Position numbers and translations under genes: made by a program
Part shown: positions 21,726 through 31,700 of the stretch, piece after piece
Layout: each line of letters opens with the position of its first letter
Position numbering within the stretch: position 1 is the first letter of the stretch
Notes under the pieces: model-generated
Told to the model about the DNA's origin: nothing
The model's database searches: none
Seen by the model: only the letters and a program-made list of their open reading frames with translations
NCBI GenBank assembly: GCA_027493615.1
Contig: JAOSKK010000023.1
Location: 558,001-622,000, forward strand
Direction of reading: 5' to 3'
Source of the DNA: Verrucomicrobiota bacterium
GTDB taxonomy: Bacteria > Verrucomicrobiota > Verrucomicrobiia > Limisphaerales > J093
DNA: 64,000 nt

Positions 21726-22610
21726 TTACCGGTGCCAGGGAGGCGTCTCCGGCAGGCTGGCGTTGAACTCGCGCAGCAGGGCCGCCTCGTACTCGCCCGC
21801 AAACTGGTCCTTCAGGAAACGGTCAATCCCTTCGTCGTACAGCCGCTGCCACCAGGCCTCCTCGTGGCCTGGCACGATGGGGAAGAACAGCGCGTGGTTC
21901 GCCTTGGCGGCTTTGAAGTCGCCCGGCGCATCGCCCACCATCAGCACGTGCCGCGGCGCGTACTTGCCGCCCGCCGCCCACTTGAGGTGCTCGGTCTTCG
22001 TCCCCAGCTCCTGACCCGCAATCACGCGCGCATGACCTGCCAGCCCGTGCTCGGCCCACTCGCGTTCCAACGCCTCCGTCGGCGTCTGGGACACGACGAT
22101 GACATCGGCCGCGCCGTCCAGCCGTTCGAGCGTCTCGCGCACGAGCGGGAAGGGCGGCACGCCGGAGACGAGGTCCGCGATGGCGGCATTGACCGCCAGG
22201 GACCAGGCCAGGACGGGCTCGAGGACGGTGTTGCCCGCGGCGATCTCCCGTTCGAGCGCGGCGTTGCTCAGCGTGGTCTCGCGCGCCAGCCAGTCATCCA
22301 GCGGGTCGCTGTTCCACGGCACGACCCCGCGGGCCTGGACTTCCGGACGCTCGGCGAGCAGGTTGAGCGCGTTGGAGAGGGCGGGAAACCGGTTCACGCC
22401 CCGCGTCTTCGAGTAGAGGTTCACAAACTCCCACACCTCGCGGGCGTACTTGCTGACGGCCTGAAGGCGGAAGTGCTTGATGAACATCGGGGTGAAGCAC
22501 TCCTTGTGCTTGATCTCCATCGAGTCAAACACGCAGCCGTCCGAATCGAGACCCACCAGGTACTCCCGGGCCGGCTGGAACCCCTGCAGGGCATGGGAAG
22601 TGTCGCTCAT
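21726..22610 (-). CDS. HAD-superfamily phosphatase
   Basis: A 294-residue HAD hydrolase. The nucleophile motif I is LVGLDSDGCVFDSM (DxDGxxxDS), motif II is IVVSQTPTEAL, a lysine follows in KTEHLKWAAGG, and motif IV is HVLMVGDAPGDFKAAKANHA. The cap domain between motifs I and II is helical and large (KYAREVWEFVNLYSKTRGVN). I start at the ATG giving MSDTSHALQGFQPAREY; the upstream in-frame codons look non-coding. Substrate is not evident; nearness to glycerate kinase suggests a sugar or sugar-acid phosphate, but this is inference. The frame is intact. Confidence 0.8.
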   Translation of the reverse strand: MSDTSHALQGFQPAREYLVGLDSDGCVFDSMEIKHKECFTPMFIKHFRLQAVSKYAREVWEFVNLYSKTRGVNRFPALSNALNLLAERPEVQARGVVPWNSDPLDDWLARETTLSNAALEREIAAGNTVLEPVLAWSLAVNAAIADLVSGVPPFPLVRETLERLDGAADVIVVSQTPTEALEREWAEHGLAGHARVIAGQELGTKTEHLKWAAGGKYAPRHVLMVGDAPGDFKAAKANHALFFPIVPGHEEAWWQRLYDEGIDRFLKDQFAGEYEAALLREFNASLPETPPWHR

Positions 22611-22649
22611 AGCTTGAACTGAAAGGCGCTGAACTTGGCGGGGAACCCG

Positions 22650-22674
22650 GCACCAAGTCAACCTGTTTGACCCC
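22650..22674 (-). repeat. GGGGTCA/TTGAC remnant, copy 2
   Basis: On the minus strand it reads GGGGTCAAACAGGTTGACTT then GGTGC. It shares GGGGTCAAACA and TTGACTT with the copy at 17219. It lies upstream of the HAD phosphatase gene. Confidence 0.4.
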
Positions 22675-22863
22675 GGCCCCCTCTACTCCCCAGCCGGTCC
22701 GGGGCTGGAACGGCGGCGGCAGTCGCCGTCGTGAGGAGGCATTCACGGATCGGGGGGCGAGGATGCCGCGCGACGAGGCGCGGGGAGGCGCGAGTTCCCC
22801 GGGCACGGTCCCGGAAAGCGTCCTGTTCCTCTTGGACCCGCCGGGGGGCCATGAACCACGGAG

Positions 22864-22983
22864 GGTGCAGGCGGGGCGCCCGCACCACAGGTTCAGGGAG
22901 CGCCTCCCTCAGCCCAATCCCCGATGTTCGTAATCCGCGGAGAATCCAAGACGAAGAGTTTCTCCACCGATTACGAACATCGG
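22864..22983 (+). repeat. 120-base structured repeat, copy 1
   Basis: Aligns without gaps over 120 bases to 57732-57851, about 104 identical positions by hand count. The left part is a hairpin (GGTGCAGGC...GCCCGCACC). The right part is a long stem with arms CCGATGTTCGTAATC and GATTACGAACATCGG. It is in the intergenic region before the alternative complex III operon. Confidence 0.75.
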
Positions 22984-23393
22984 AAATGGGGGAAGGGACG
23001 TGGTCATCTTGGATCGGCTCAGGGCCATGAACGCTCCGCGCCGGGTCGGGGGGAACCGGCCTGCAGGTGATCGGGGACCTGGCCTCCCGGTTGTCGGCCG
23101 GGTGCCCTCCCCGGGCGGTTCATGGGCTGGCAGGCGGGGCCGCCCGGCGGCGCAACCGATCTGACTAATCTTATACATTAACAATCCCGAAAACTGCAGC
23201 CCGCCCGTCCTGCGGACTTGTCGGACCGCCCCCGGCTCCCTAAAAGAGCTTCGCTTCTTTTGTTGTGAGAGGCGCAAATTCGGTGGGGTCCTTCTCACGC
23301 CGTGGATCCGACCCAACGGCCACCGGGGGCGCGGCGGGTCCGGGTTGTCGTTGACGCCGGCGCGGGGGCAGGGCTCACTTTCGGGGTTTTTGC

Positions 23394-24048
23394 ATGTCGG
23401 ACATTTTTCCGAAATGGACCAATAAGCTGCCCGGGTACGTGATCCTCGGCGGCGCGCTGTTGGGCACCGCGGTTGTGGCCGGCACGTGGTACTACTTCAC
23501 CCCCGAAATACACCCGCGTCGGGTACCAGCCCCTCCAGCCGGTCAGCTTCTCCCACCACATCCACGTCGAGCAGCTCGGCATGGATTGCCGCTATTGCCA
23601 CAACGGCGTCGAGTCCTCCTACCACTCCAACATCCCGTCGAGCACCTCCTGCATGAACTGCCACAACCAGGTGCTGAAGGATGATCCCAAGCTCGCGCTC
23701 GTGCGCGAAAGCGCTGCCACCGGCCGGCCCATCCCCTGGGTCTGGATTCACAAGACGCCCGACTACGTCTACTTCAATCACGCCGTCCACGTGAACCGCG
23801 GCATCAGTTGTGTCGAGTGCCACGGGCAGATCAACCTGATGGACGAGGTGCACCACGCCCAACCCCTCAGCATGACGTTCTGCCTCGACTGTCACCGGCA
23901 GCCCGAGGCCTTCCTCCGCCCGCCCGAGCAGGTCTACAACCTCAACTGGAAGCCGGCCGACCCCACCCGCCAGCTCGCCGACGGCCGCCGCTTCCTCGAG
24001 GAATGGAAGGTCGAACGGCTCGAGCATTGCTCCGCCTGCCACCGATGA
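23394..24048 (+). CDS. actA: alternative complex III subunit A, pentahaem cytochrome c
   Basis: First gene of the operon. ActA passes electrons from the quinol-oxidising complex towards cytochrome c or an oxidase, on the periplasmic side. The N-terminus has a membrane anchor (LPGYVILGGALLGTAVVAGT, WYY). After an indel near 23510 the soluble part carries exactly five CxxCH haem sites: CRYCH, CMNCH, CVECH, CLDCH and CSACH, the number typical of ActA. Other conserved parts are QPVSFSHHIHVEQLGMDC, WVWIHKTPDYVYFNHAVHV and LEEWKVERLEHCSACHR at the end. The stop overlaps the actB ATG. Confidence 0.92.
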
Positions 24049-27000
24049 AGACCGTCCCCCTCCCTGCCCGACCCCGGAGACCGGCCCGCCGTACTGGCGC
24101 AGCCTGGAGCAACTGGCCGACACCCCCGGCTTCCGGGAGTGGCTCGAGCGGGAATTTCCCGACGGCGCCAGCGAGCTCAACGACCCGGTCTCCCGCCGGC
24201 ACTTCGTCCAGATCATGTCCGCCTCCTTCCTCCTGATGGGAGTCGGACTCACCACCGGCTGTCGGCGGCCCCAGGAGACGATCCTTCCCTTCAGCAAGCT
24301 GCCGCCGGGCTACACCCACGGCGTGCCCCAGTACTTCGCCACGGCCATGCCTCTCCGCGGCCACGCCGTGCCCGTGCTGGTCAAGTCCTACGACGGCCGG
24401 CCGGTCAAAATCGAAGGCAACCCGGACCACCCGCTCAACCGGCGCGGTGACGGCGAGCCCGCCCGGCCTCATGGCGGTACGGATGCCCTCACCCAGGCCT
24501 CGCTGCTCAACCTGTACGACCCCGACCGCGCCCACCGCTTCACCCATCAACGCGAGAACGTCGCGCGGGAAAAGGCGCTCGACGCCCTCGCCGCCGCCGG
24601 TCAGGCCGCCCGCGCCAACCACGGCCAGGGCCTCTGTTTCCTCACCGGCCGCAACCTCTCCCCTTCCGTCATCCGCCTCAGCCGCCAACTGCGCGAGATC
24701 TTCCCCAGCGCCCGCGGGTTCATCCACGAACCGGTGGACTTCGACGTGCTCCGCGAGGCGGCCACCCTGGCTTACGGGACTCCCGTCCGGCCCACGTATC
24801 ACCTCGACCAGGCGCAGCGGATCCTGGCGCTGGACTGTGACTTTCTGGGGACCGAAGAGGACGCCTGGCATTGGACCCGCGGCTTTGCGCGGGGCCGCAA
24901 GCTTGCCTCCGCCCAGGCCGGCATGAGCCGCCTCTACGCGGTCGAGGGCCTGATGACGCTGACCGGCACCAACGCCGACCATCGGCTGCGTCTGCCTTCG
25001 GGCCAGGTATTACCGTTTGTGGCCGCGCTGCTCGTCGAGTTGCTGAAGCGAAACCCGGCAGCCGCCGTGCCCGCCGCGGCCGAATTCGACGCCGTGCTCG
25101 CACCCCTCGCCGCGGCGCTTCCGGCCGAGGCCCGGGCCTGGGCCAACGCCTGTCTGGAGGACCTGCTCGCGCATCCGGGCCGGGCCGTGGTCCTGACGGG
25201 CTACCGCCAACCACTGGCCGTCCACGTGCTGGCGCAGGCGCTGAACTTCCATCTGGGTGCCCTCGGCAAGACGGTGCGGCTGGTTCCCGAACCGGACCTG
25301 GGTGCGGGCACGCTGGCGGACCTGGCCCGGGCCCTCCAGGCCGGCGAGGTCGAAACGCTCGTCATCCTGGGTGGCAATCCGGCCTTCACGGCCCCGGCGG
25401 ATCTCGAGTGGCCCGCCGCCCAGCGCCGTGCCAAGACGGTGATCCGCCTGGGCTTTCACGAGGACGAGACCTTCGCCTTCAGCGACTGGCACCTCCCGAT
25501 GGCGCACTACCTCGAGTCGTGGGGTGACGCCCGGACGCTTGATGGGACGCTGGTGCCCATCCAGCCGCTCATCGAGCCTCTGTTCGGCGGATTGACCGAC
25601 CTCGAGGTCCTTGCCCGCATCGGTGGACTGCCGGTCACCCGGCCCTACGACATCGTCCGGGAGACCTTCCGCGGTGCGCACGGCGAAGGCTTCGAGGAAG
25701 CCTGGAAGCGCTTTCTGCACCAGGGTTATCTGGCGGACAGCGCCCCGGCGGAAGCCTCGGCGGCAGCACTCCAGTGGCCGGCCATCCGGACGGCCGTCCA
25801 GGCGGCGACACCTCTCGCGGCGCCGGGCGCCCAGAGCCTCGAGGTGGTCTTTGTCCGCGACGCCAAGTTGGACGACGGCCGGTTCAACAACAACGGCTGG
25901 CTCCAGGAACTGCCTGAGCCGGTCACCAAACTGACCTGGGACAACGCGTTTCTGGTCAGCCCGGCCACGGCCAGGAACCTGGGTTTCTACCGGGTCGACC
26001 AGGGCTACGTGGGGAGCGCGACGGCCACCAAGACCCGCGTGCCCGTGGCCCGTCTCACCCTGGGCGGGCGGACGGTCGAAGGCCCCGTCTGGGTGCAGCC
26101 GGGCATGGCGGACCACGTCGTGGGCCTGACGCTGGGCTACGGCCGGGTGCGCACCGGCCGCGTGGGTCGCGGCGCCGGTTACAACGCCTATGCGGTCCGC
26201 GCCTCGAGCGCGCTCCACCTCGCGGCCGGGGGCCAACTGGCGGCGGCGGGCCGGGATTACGAGCTGGCCACGACCCAAAATCACTGGGCGATGATGGGCC
26301 GCCCGATCATCCGCGAAGCGACGCTCGCCGAATACGAGAAGAACCCGCGGTTTGCGCGGGCGATGGACACACCGGAGCCGAAGGCCGGCATGCAGCCGCT
26401 CTATCCCAACCCGCTCGACAAGCTGGCCGCGACCGCGCACCACCAGTGGGCGATGTCGATCGACCTCAACGGGTGTGTGGGGTGCTCGGCGTGCGTGGTT
26501 GCCTGCCAGAGCGAGAACAGCATCCCCATCGTCGGCAAGGAGCAAGTCAGCCGGAACCGCGAGATGCACTGGATCCGGCTGGACCGTTACTACGTCGGGG
26601 GCGAGGACCAGCCGCAGGTGGTGCAGCAGCCGATGCTCTGCCAGCACTGCGAGGCGGCCCCCTGCGAGAGCGTCTGCCCGGTGAACGCCACCGTGCACGA
26701 CCACGAAGGCCTCAACGTGATGGCCTACAACCGGTGTGTGGGCACCCGGTACTGCTCGAACAACTGCCCCTACAAGGTCCGCCGCTTCAATTTCTTCGAC
26801 TACAACCGCCGCCCCTGGACCAGCTCTACCGCAGCCCGTTGGTCTCCTTCAACGACGGCCAGTGGGAAATGAAGCGCTGGTTCAAGAACCCGGACCGCGG
26901 CAGCAAAGCTCAGGACGAATGGGACCTGCTCAAGCTGGCCCGCAACCCGGACGTCTCCGTGCGCATGCGCGGCGTGATGGAGAAATGCACGTTCTGTGTC

Positions 27001-27387
27001 CAGCGCATCGAACAGGGCAAGATCGCCCAGAAGGTCAAGGCCGGCGCCTCCGGCGATGTCGTCGTGCCCGATGGCGTCATCCGACCCGCCTGCCAGCAGG
27101 CCTGCCCCGCCGATGCCATCACCTTCGGCAACCTGAAGGACCCGGACAGCGAGGTGAGCCGGGCCCGGGCGCACGAGCGCACCTATCTTGTGCTCGATTA
27201 CCTGATGACCAAGCCCCGGGTCACCTATCTGGCCCGCGTCCGCAATCCGAACCCGAGCATGCCGGACCCGTACGAAACGCCGCTCAGCACGAAGGAATTC
27301 CTCGACCACGGCGGTTTGCTGCACGGTCACCCGGCCGATGCCCACGCCGCTGACAGCGCTCACGGCGCCGCGAAAGGAGCTCACTGA
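24045..27387 (+). CDS. actB: alternative complex III subunit B, molybdopterin-enzyme-like plus iron-sulfur domain
   Basis: The largest ActA-F subunit, about 1110 codons. Indels near 24065 and 26810 divide it. The N-terminal part has LNDPVSRRHFVQIMSASFLL, a twin-arginine-type region. A long domain resembling bis-MGD oxidoreductases follows (KSYDGRPVKIEGNPDHPLNR, TLVILGGNPAFTAPAD, FSDWHLPMAHYLESWGDA); in characterised ActB this domain lacks the Mo cofactor. The C-terminal ferredoxin-like domain has the cluster cysteines CVGCSACVVACQSEN, CQHCEAAPCESVCPVNA, CVGTRYCSNNCPYKVRRF and CTFCVQRIEQGK with ACQQACPADAITFG. Its start overlaps actA by four bases. Confidence 0.92.
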
Positions 27388-28810
27388 TGGCTGCCCCGGC
27401 CAGACTCGAGGTGCCCTGTCCGGTGCCGCCTCCGGAACTCCAGCGTGTCCCGCTGGTAGCCAACAACCGGTCGCTGGGCTGGATCTCCGGACGCTGTGGC
27501 GGGCGTGGCGGAGGGCAAGACTCCCGCGTGGTGGTGGCCGGCATTCCTGATCAGCGTGGTGATGATGTGCCTGTGCTTTGCCATGATCACCTACCTGATG
27601 TCCACGGGCGTGGGCGTCTGGGGGCTCGGGCACCCGGTCATGTGGGGCTGGGCCATCGTCAACTTCGTCTGGTGGATCGGCATCGGCCATGCCGGCACGC
27701 TCATCTCCGCCATCCTCTTCCTGCTCCGCCAGCGCTGGCGCACAGGAGTGAACCGCGCCGCCGAGGCCATGACCATCTTCGCCGTCATGTGCGCCGGCAT
27801 CTTCCCGGTCATCCACGTCGGGCGCATCTGGCTGGCCTGGTGGCTGTTCCCCATCCCGAACGCCAACAGCATCTGGCCGCAGTTCCGTTCCCCGCTCATG
27901 TGGGACGTGTTCGCGGTCTCGACTTACTTCACGGTCTCGGTCCTGTTTTTGGTACATGGGCCTGATCCCGGATCTGGCCGTGATGCGGGACCGGGCGCGC
28001 ACGCGGCTGCGCAAGTTCGGCTACGGGCTGTTCGCCCTGGGCTGGACCGGCTCCAACCGGCACTGGAGCAACTACGAGAAGGCCTATCTCATCCTCGCCG
28101 GCCTGAGCACGCCGCTTGTCCTCTCCGTCCACTCCATTGTGTCCCTGGACTTCGCCGTCTCCCAGTTGCCGGGCTGGCACACCACCATCTTCCCGCCCTA
28201 CTTCGTCGCCGGCGCCATCTTCTCGGGCTTCGGGATGGTGCTGACCCTGCTCATTCCCATCCGGAAGCTGTGCGGGCTCGAGGACCTGATCACGATGCGG
28301 CACGTGGATTTGATGTGCAAGGTGACGCTGGCGACGGGCTCGATCGTGGGCTATGCCTACGGCATGGAGGTGTTCATTGCCTGGTACAGTGGCAATCCCT
28401 ACGAGCGCTATGCCTTCTGGAACCGCGCCTTCGGCCCCTATTGGTGGAGCTATTGGATCATGATCGCCTGCAACGTGGTGATCCCGCAGCTCTTCTGGTT
28501 CAAGAAGGTCCGCCACCATCTCGTGGCCGTCTGGATCATCTCCATCCTGGTGAACATCGGGATGTGGTTCGAACGGTTTGTGATCGTGGTCACCACGCTG
28601 GCCCGTGAGTTCCTGCCCGCCAACTGGGGCTATTACACGCCCACCTGGGTGGACATCTGCACGTACCTTGGTACGTTCGGACTTTTCTTCACCTTCTTCC
28701 TGCTCTTTCTGCGCTTCCTCCCCATCATTGCCATTGCGGAAGTGAAAGGGGTCACGCCGCAGGCCGACCCGCATCACCCGCTGGGCGGCGCCAAGAAAGG
28801 AGGGCATTGA
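27387..28810 (+). CDS. actC: alternative complex III subunit C, NrfD/PsrC-like quinol-binding membrane protein
   Basis: Integral membrane subunit thought to hold a quinol site and possibly a proton path. An AAGGAG precedes the ATG, which shares one base with the actB stop. The N-terminus is [20 protein letters not shown]. Indels near 27500 and 27950 shift the frame twice. Conserved parts include [90 protein letters not shown] and [17 protein letters not shown], all typical of ActC with about ten membrane helices. ActF is a paralogue in the same operon. Confidence 0.9.
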
Positions 28811-28813
28811 ACA

Positions 28814-29351
28814 ATGGCTGAGCCCGCCAAACCCTACGGCCTGCTGGCCGAGTTTGAAACGCCGGCGGATGTCATGCATGCCGCCGAACGCGTGCGCGAC
28901 GCCGGGTTCCGGCGCTGGGATGTCTTCACGCCCTACCCCGTGCATGGCATGGACAAGGCCATGGGATTGAAGAACTCCATGGTCGGCTGGTTCTCGTTCC
29001 TCGGCGGCGTGGCGGGTTACACGACCGGCATGCTGCTCATCTGGTGGATGAACCGCTTCGACTACCCGATCCCCGTCGGCGGCAAACCGCTCTTCAGCCC
29101 CTTCTCGGCTTTCCCCCTCCTACGAGCTCACCATCCTGTTCGGCGCCTTCGGTGCCCTCCTCGGGATGCTGTTTCTGAACCGCCTGCCACGGCTCCATCA
29201 TCCGCTCCTCAAACACCGCCGCTTCGCGCTCGCCTCCCACGACCGCTTCTTCCTTGTGATCGAGACCAACGACCCGAAGTACCGGGACACCGAAACCCGG
29301 CAACTTCTCGAGTCCGCCGGCAGCCGGCGCATTGAAATGGTGGAGGACTGA
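28814..29351 (+). CDS. actD: alternative complex III subunit D (DUF3341)
   Basis: A small membrane subunit with two helices. It begins PYGLLAEFETPADVMHAAER, then RRWDVFTPYPVHGMDKAMGL, the DUF3341 signature, and SMVGWFSFLGGVAGYTTGML for the first helix. An indel near 29115 precedes YELTILFGAFGALLGMLFLN (second helix) and a soluble end HDRFFLVIETNDPKY with RRIEMVED. Length after correction is about 179 residues, as expected. It lies three bases after actC and two before actE. Confidence 0.9.
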
Positions 29352-29353
29352 CC

Positions 29354-30011
29354 ATGCGCTACTTCCTGCTCGGCTTCCTCCTGCTTGGTTTGGTTGTGGT
29401 CAGTGTGGCCGGTTTCCGGGGTGGCCTCAGCCGGCGCCCGCCCATCGAACTGTTTCCGGACATGGATCGGCAGGCCAAGCTGCGCCCGCAATCCGCCCAC
29501 GGGTTCTTCCCGGACGGTCTCAGCTCGCGGCTGCATCCGGACCAGACGATCCCGCGGAGCCTGCCGGTGCTGGTGGCGGGCACGCCGGTGCATCCCTTCG
29601 AGGATCACCCGTTCAACACGGGCTACGAACCCGGGACGACGAACTTCGTCCAGCACAGCCCCGTACCCGTCTCCGAGACGCTGCTGGCGCGCGGCCGGGA
29701 GCGGTTTGCCATCCACTGTCAACCCTGCCACGGCGCGGCGGGGGGACGGCAAAGGGCCGACCACCAAGTACGGCATGGTGGTGATCGGGAATCTGCATGA
29801 CCCGCGCATCGTCCAGCAACCCGATGGCGAGATCTTCCACACCATCAGTCTGGGCCGGAACCTCATGCAGGGTTACGGCGCGAACATTGCCGCCGCGGAT
29901 CGTTGGGCCATCCTGGCCTATGTCCGTGCCCTGCAACTCAGCCACCTGGCCACGCTCGAAGAGGTGCCCGAAGGCCTGCGAGCCACCCCTGAAGTGATGC
30001 CTTGCCTATGA
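29354..30011 (+). CDS. actE: alternative complex III subunit E, monohaem cytochrome c
   Basis: A membrane-anchored cytochrome c of the complex. The N-terminal helix is MRYFLLGFLLLGLVVVSVAG, followed by RRPPIELFPDMDRQ, FFPDGLSSRLHPDQTIPR and FNTGYEPGTTNFVQ. The haem site is CQPCH (ERFAIHCQPCHGAAG). An indel in a G run near 29745 precedes GDGKGPTTKYGMVV, then DGEIFHTISLGRNLMQGYG, whose methionine can be the distal ligand, and ADRWAILAYVRALQLS. The stop overlaps the actF ATG by four bases. Confidence 0.9.
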
Positions 30012-31292
30012 GTGCCCTCTCCGATCTCCGCGCCGCCGCCGAACGTCCGCTGGACCTTTCCGCTGGCGCCGGGTGCCCAACTATCTCATCGGGATCGGCG
30101 CGGCGGGCGCGCTGCTTGGGTTGGTCCTTGACCGCGTCCAGTTCGGGTACTCCTGGCTGATAGCGTTCATGTTCTTCCTCAGCCTGACGCTCGGGGCCTT
30201 GTTCCTCGTGCTCGTGCATCACCTCTTTGATGCGGGCTGGTCGGTGCCCATCCGGCGGTTCTGCGAGCACATCGCTTCGCTGCTGTTTCCCTGGATGGCT
30301 CTGGCTTTTGTCCCCATCGCCCTGCTCGCGCCCCGGTTGTACGGCTGGATGCAGGTGCAGGATCCGCATGCCGACCATGCGTTGCACGCCAAGCTCCCAC
30401 TGTTCACCAAGCCGGGTTTCTACCTCGTGGCGCTGGCCTGCTTTGCCATCTGGTGGTGGCTCTCACACAGCCTCCGGCGGCTCTCCCTGGCCCAGGACCG
30501 CGACGGAGCGGCCCACCACACCTATGCCATGCGACGCGTCGCGTGCCTCGGCATCTTTCTGTTCGCCATCACGCTGACCCTGGCCGCCGTGCTTTGGATG
30601 AAGGGGCTGATGTACGAGTGGTTCTCCACCATGTACGGCGTGTATTACTTCGCCGGCAGTGTGTGGGTGACATTGGGCACCGTGTACCTGATCACCATGG
30701 TCCTCAAGCGCAACGGCACCCTCGAGCCGGTGCTCCACGAGCACCAGTTCTACTTCCTCGGATCGCTGCTGTTCGCCTTTACCGTCTTCTACGCCTACAT
30801 CCACTTCTCCCAGTACTTCATCATCTGGAACGCGAACATGCCCGAGGAGACGTTCTGGTACGTCGTGCGCGAGAAAGGCACGTGGTGGTACGTCGGCATG
30901 GTCATCATCTTCGGCCACTTCTTCCTTCCCTTCCTGGCCCTGCTCCGGATCGACCTCAAGCTGACGTTTGCCTGGATGATTCCTCTCTGCATCTGGACGT
31001 GGCTCATGCATTACGTGGACCTGGCGTTCAACATCCATCCCTACCGGCACACCGGCGGCTACCCCTTCCAATGGGCCTGGCTGGACCTCGCCTGCATCGC
31101 GCTCATTGCCGGCATTCTGACCAAGCAGTTCCTGAACAAGTTCGGGGTCACCCGCCGTATCCCCTCAAGGACCCGCGCCTCTGCGAGGCCATGGGCCACG
31201 TGCACTTTCATGCTTCCGCGATTTCAGGAGGTGAGATTGACGAGACCGACGAACTGGCCGACGGGCCGGAAGTGGCGGGAGGTGTGCGATGA
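30008..31292 (+). CDS. actF: alternative complex III subunit F, membrane protein
   Basis: Second large membrane subunit, related to ActC. It begins MSALSDLRAAAERPLDLS. After an indel near 30065 it continues RRVPNYLIGIGAAGALLGLV. Conserved stretches are LVLVHHLFDAGWSVPIRRFC, MKGLMYEWFSTMYGVYYFAG, YIHFSQYFIIWNANMPEETF, FGHFFLPFLALLRIDLKL and HYVDLAFNIHPY. An indel near 31160 shifts to the true end (DPRLCEAMGHVHFHASAISG). About ten helices are expected. It overlaps the small gene that follows by four bases. Confidence 0.9.
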
Positions 31293-31666
31293 AGTGGTGG
31301 ACATGCTGTCAGGGGATGGATCGGGCGCGGGTTGCCGCCTGGTTCCTGGGGATTGCCGGCACCTTCCTGCTCGTGGGCGGCCTCACCTGGTGGGTCGTCC
31401 AGCGCACCCGGCCGCCCGGCGTGGACACTGTCCGCGCCGCTCTCCGTTACCAGAACCTCGCGGAACTCCGCGCCGCCGACCATGCGGCCCTGACCACCGC
31501 GGGTATCATCGACGCCAACAAGGGTATCTACCGGATTCCCATCACCAACGCCGTCGCGTTGCTCCTGCGGCTTTGGCAGGACCCCGCCGCCGGCCGGGCT
31601 GACCTCCTCGCCCGCGTTGAGAAAGCCACCGCCAAACCGCCGGAGGTCCCGAGCGAGTACGAATAG
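31289..31666 (+). CDS. small membrane protein of the alternative complex III operon, function unknown
   Basis: A 125-residue protein with one N-terminal membrane helix (VAAWFLGIAGTFLLVGGLTW, WVV) and a soluble tail: VDTVRAALRYQNLAELRAAD, ANKGIYRIPITNAVALLLRL and VEKATAKPPEVPSEYE. No cysteine pair or haem motif occurs in the tail, so it is not a redox carrier. It overlaps actF (ATGA) and precedes the oxidase-like genes, so it is probably part of the complex or its assembly. The IYRIPITNA element looks conserved-motif-like. I do not recognise a named family. Confidence 0.7.
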   Translation: MKWWTCCQGMDRARVAAWFLGIAGTFLLVGGLTWWVVQRTRPPGVDTVRAALRYQNLAELRAADHAALTTAGIIDANKGIYRIPITNAVALLLRLWQDPAAGRADLLARVEKATAKPPEVPSEYE

Positions 31667-31700
31667 CCCGGGGCGCCCCCGCCACCGGTCCCGCGCCACC

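Larger units (their letters stand above)
22611..23393. other. long intergenic region before the alternative complex III operon
   Basis: No gene is supported in these 783 bases. It holds a GGGGTCA remnant (22650-22674), a 120-base repeat copy (22864-22983) and an AT-rich island, ACTAATCTTATACATTAACA at 23164-23183, with a -10-like TATACA. That island is the best candidate for the operon promoter, although no good -35 box precedes it. A short near-palindrome AAAAGAGCTTCGCTTCTTTT follows around 23242-23261, in what would be the leader. No riboswitch was recognised. Confidence 0.45.

Noticed and set aside
23172-23177. Defined sigma-70 promoter for the act operon
   Set aside because: TATACA is present, but there is no matching -35 hexamer at the right distance.
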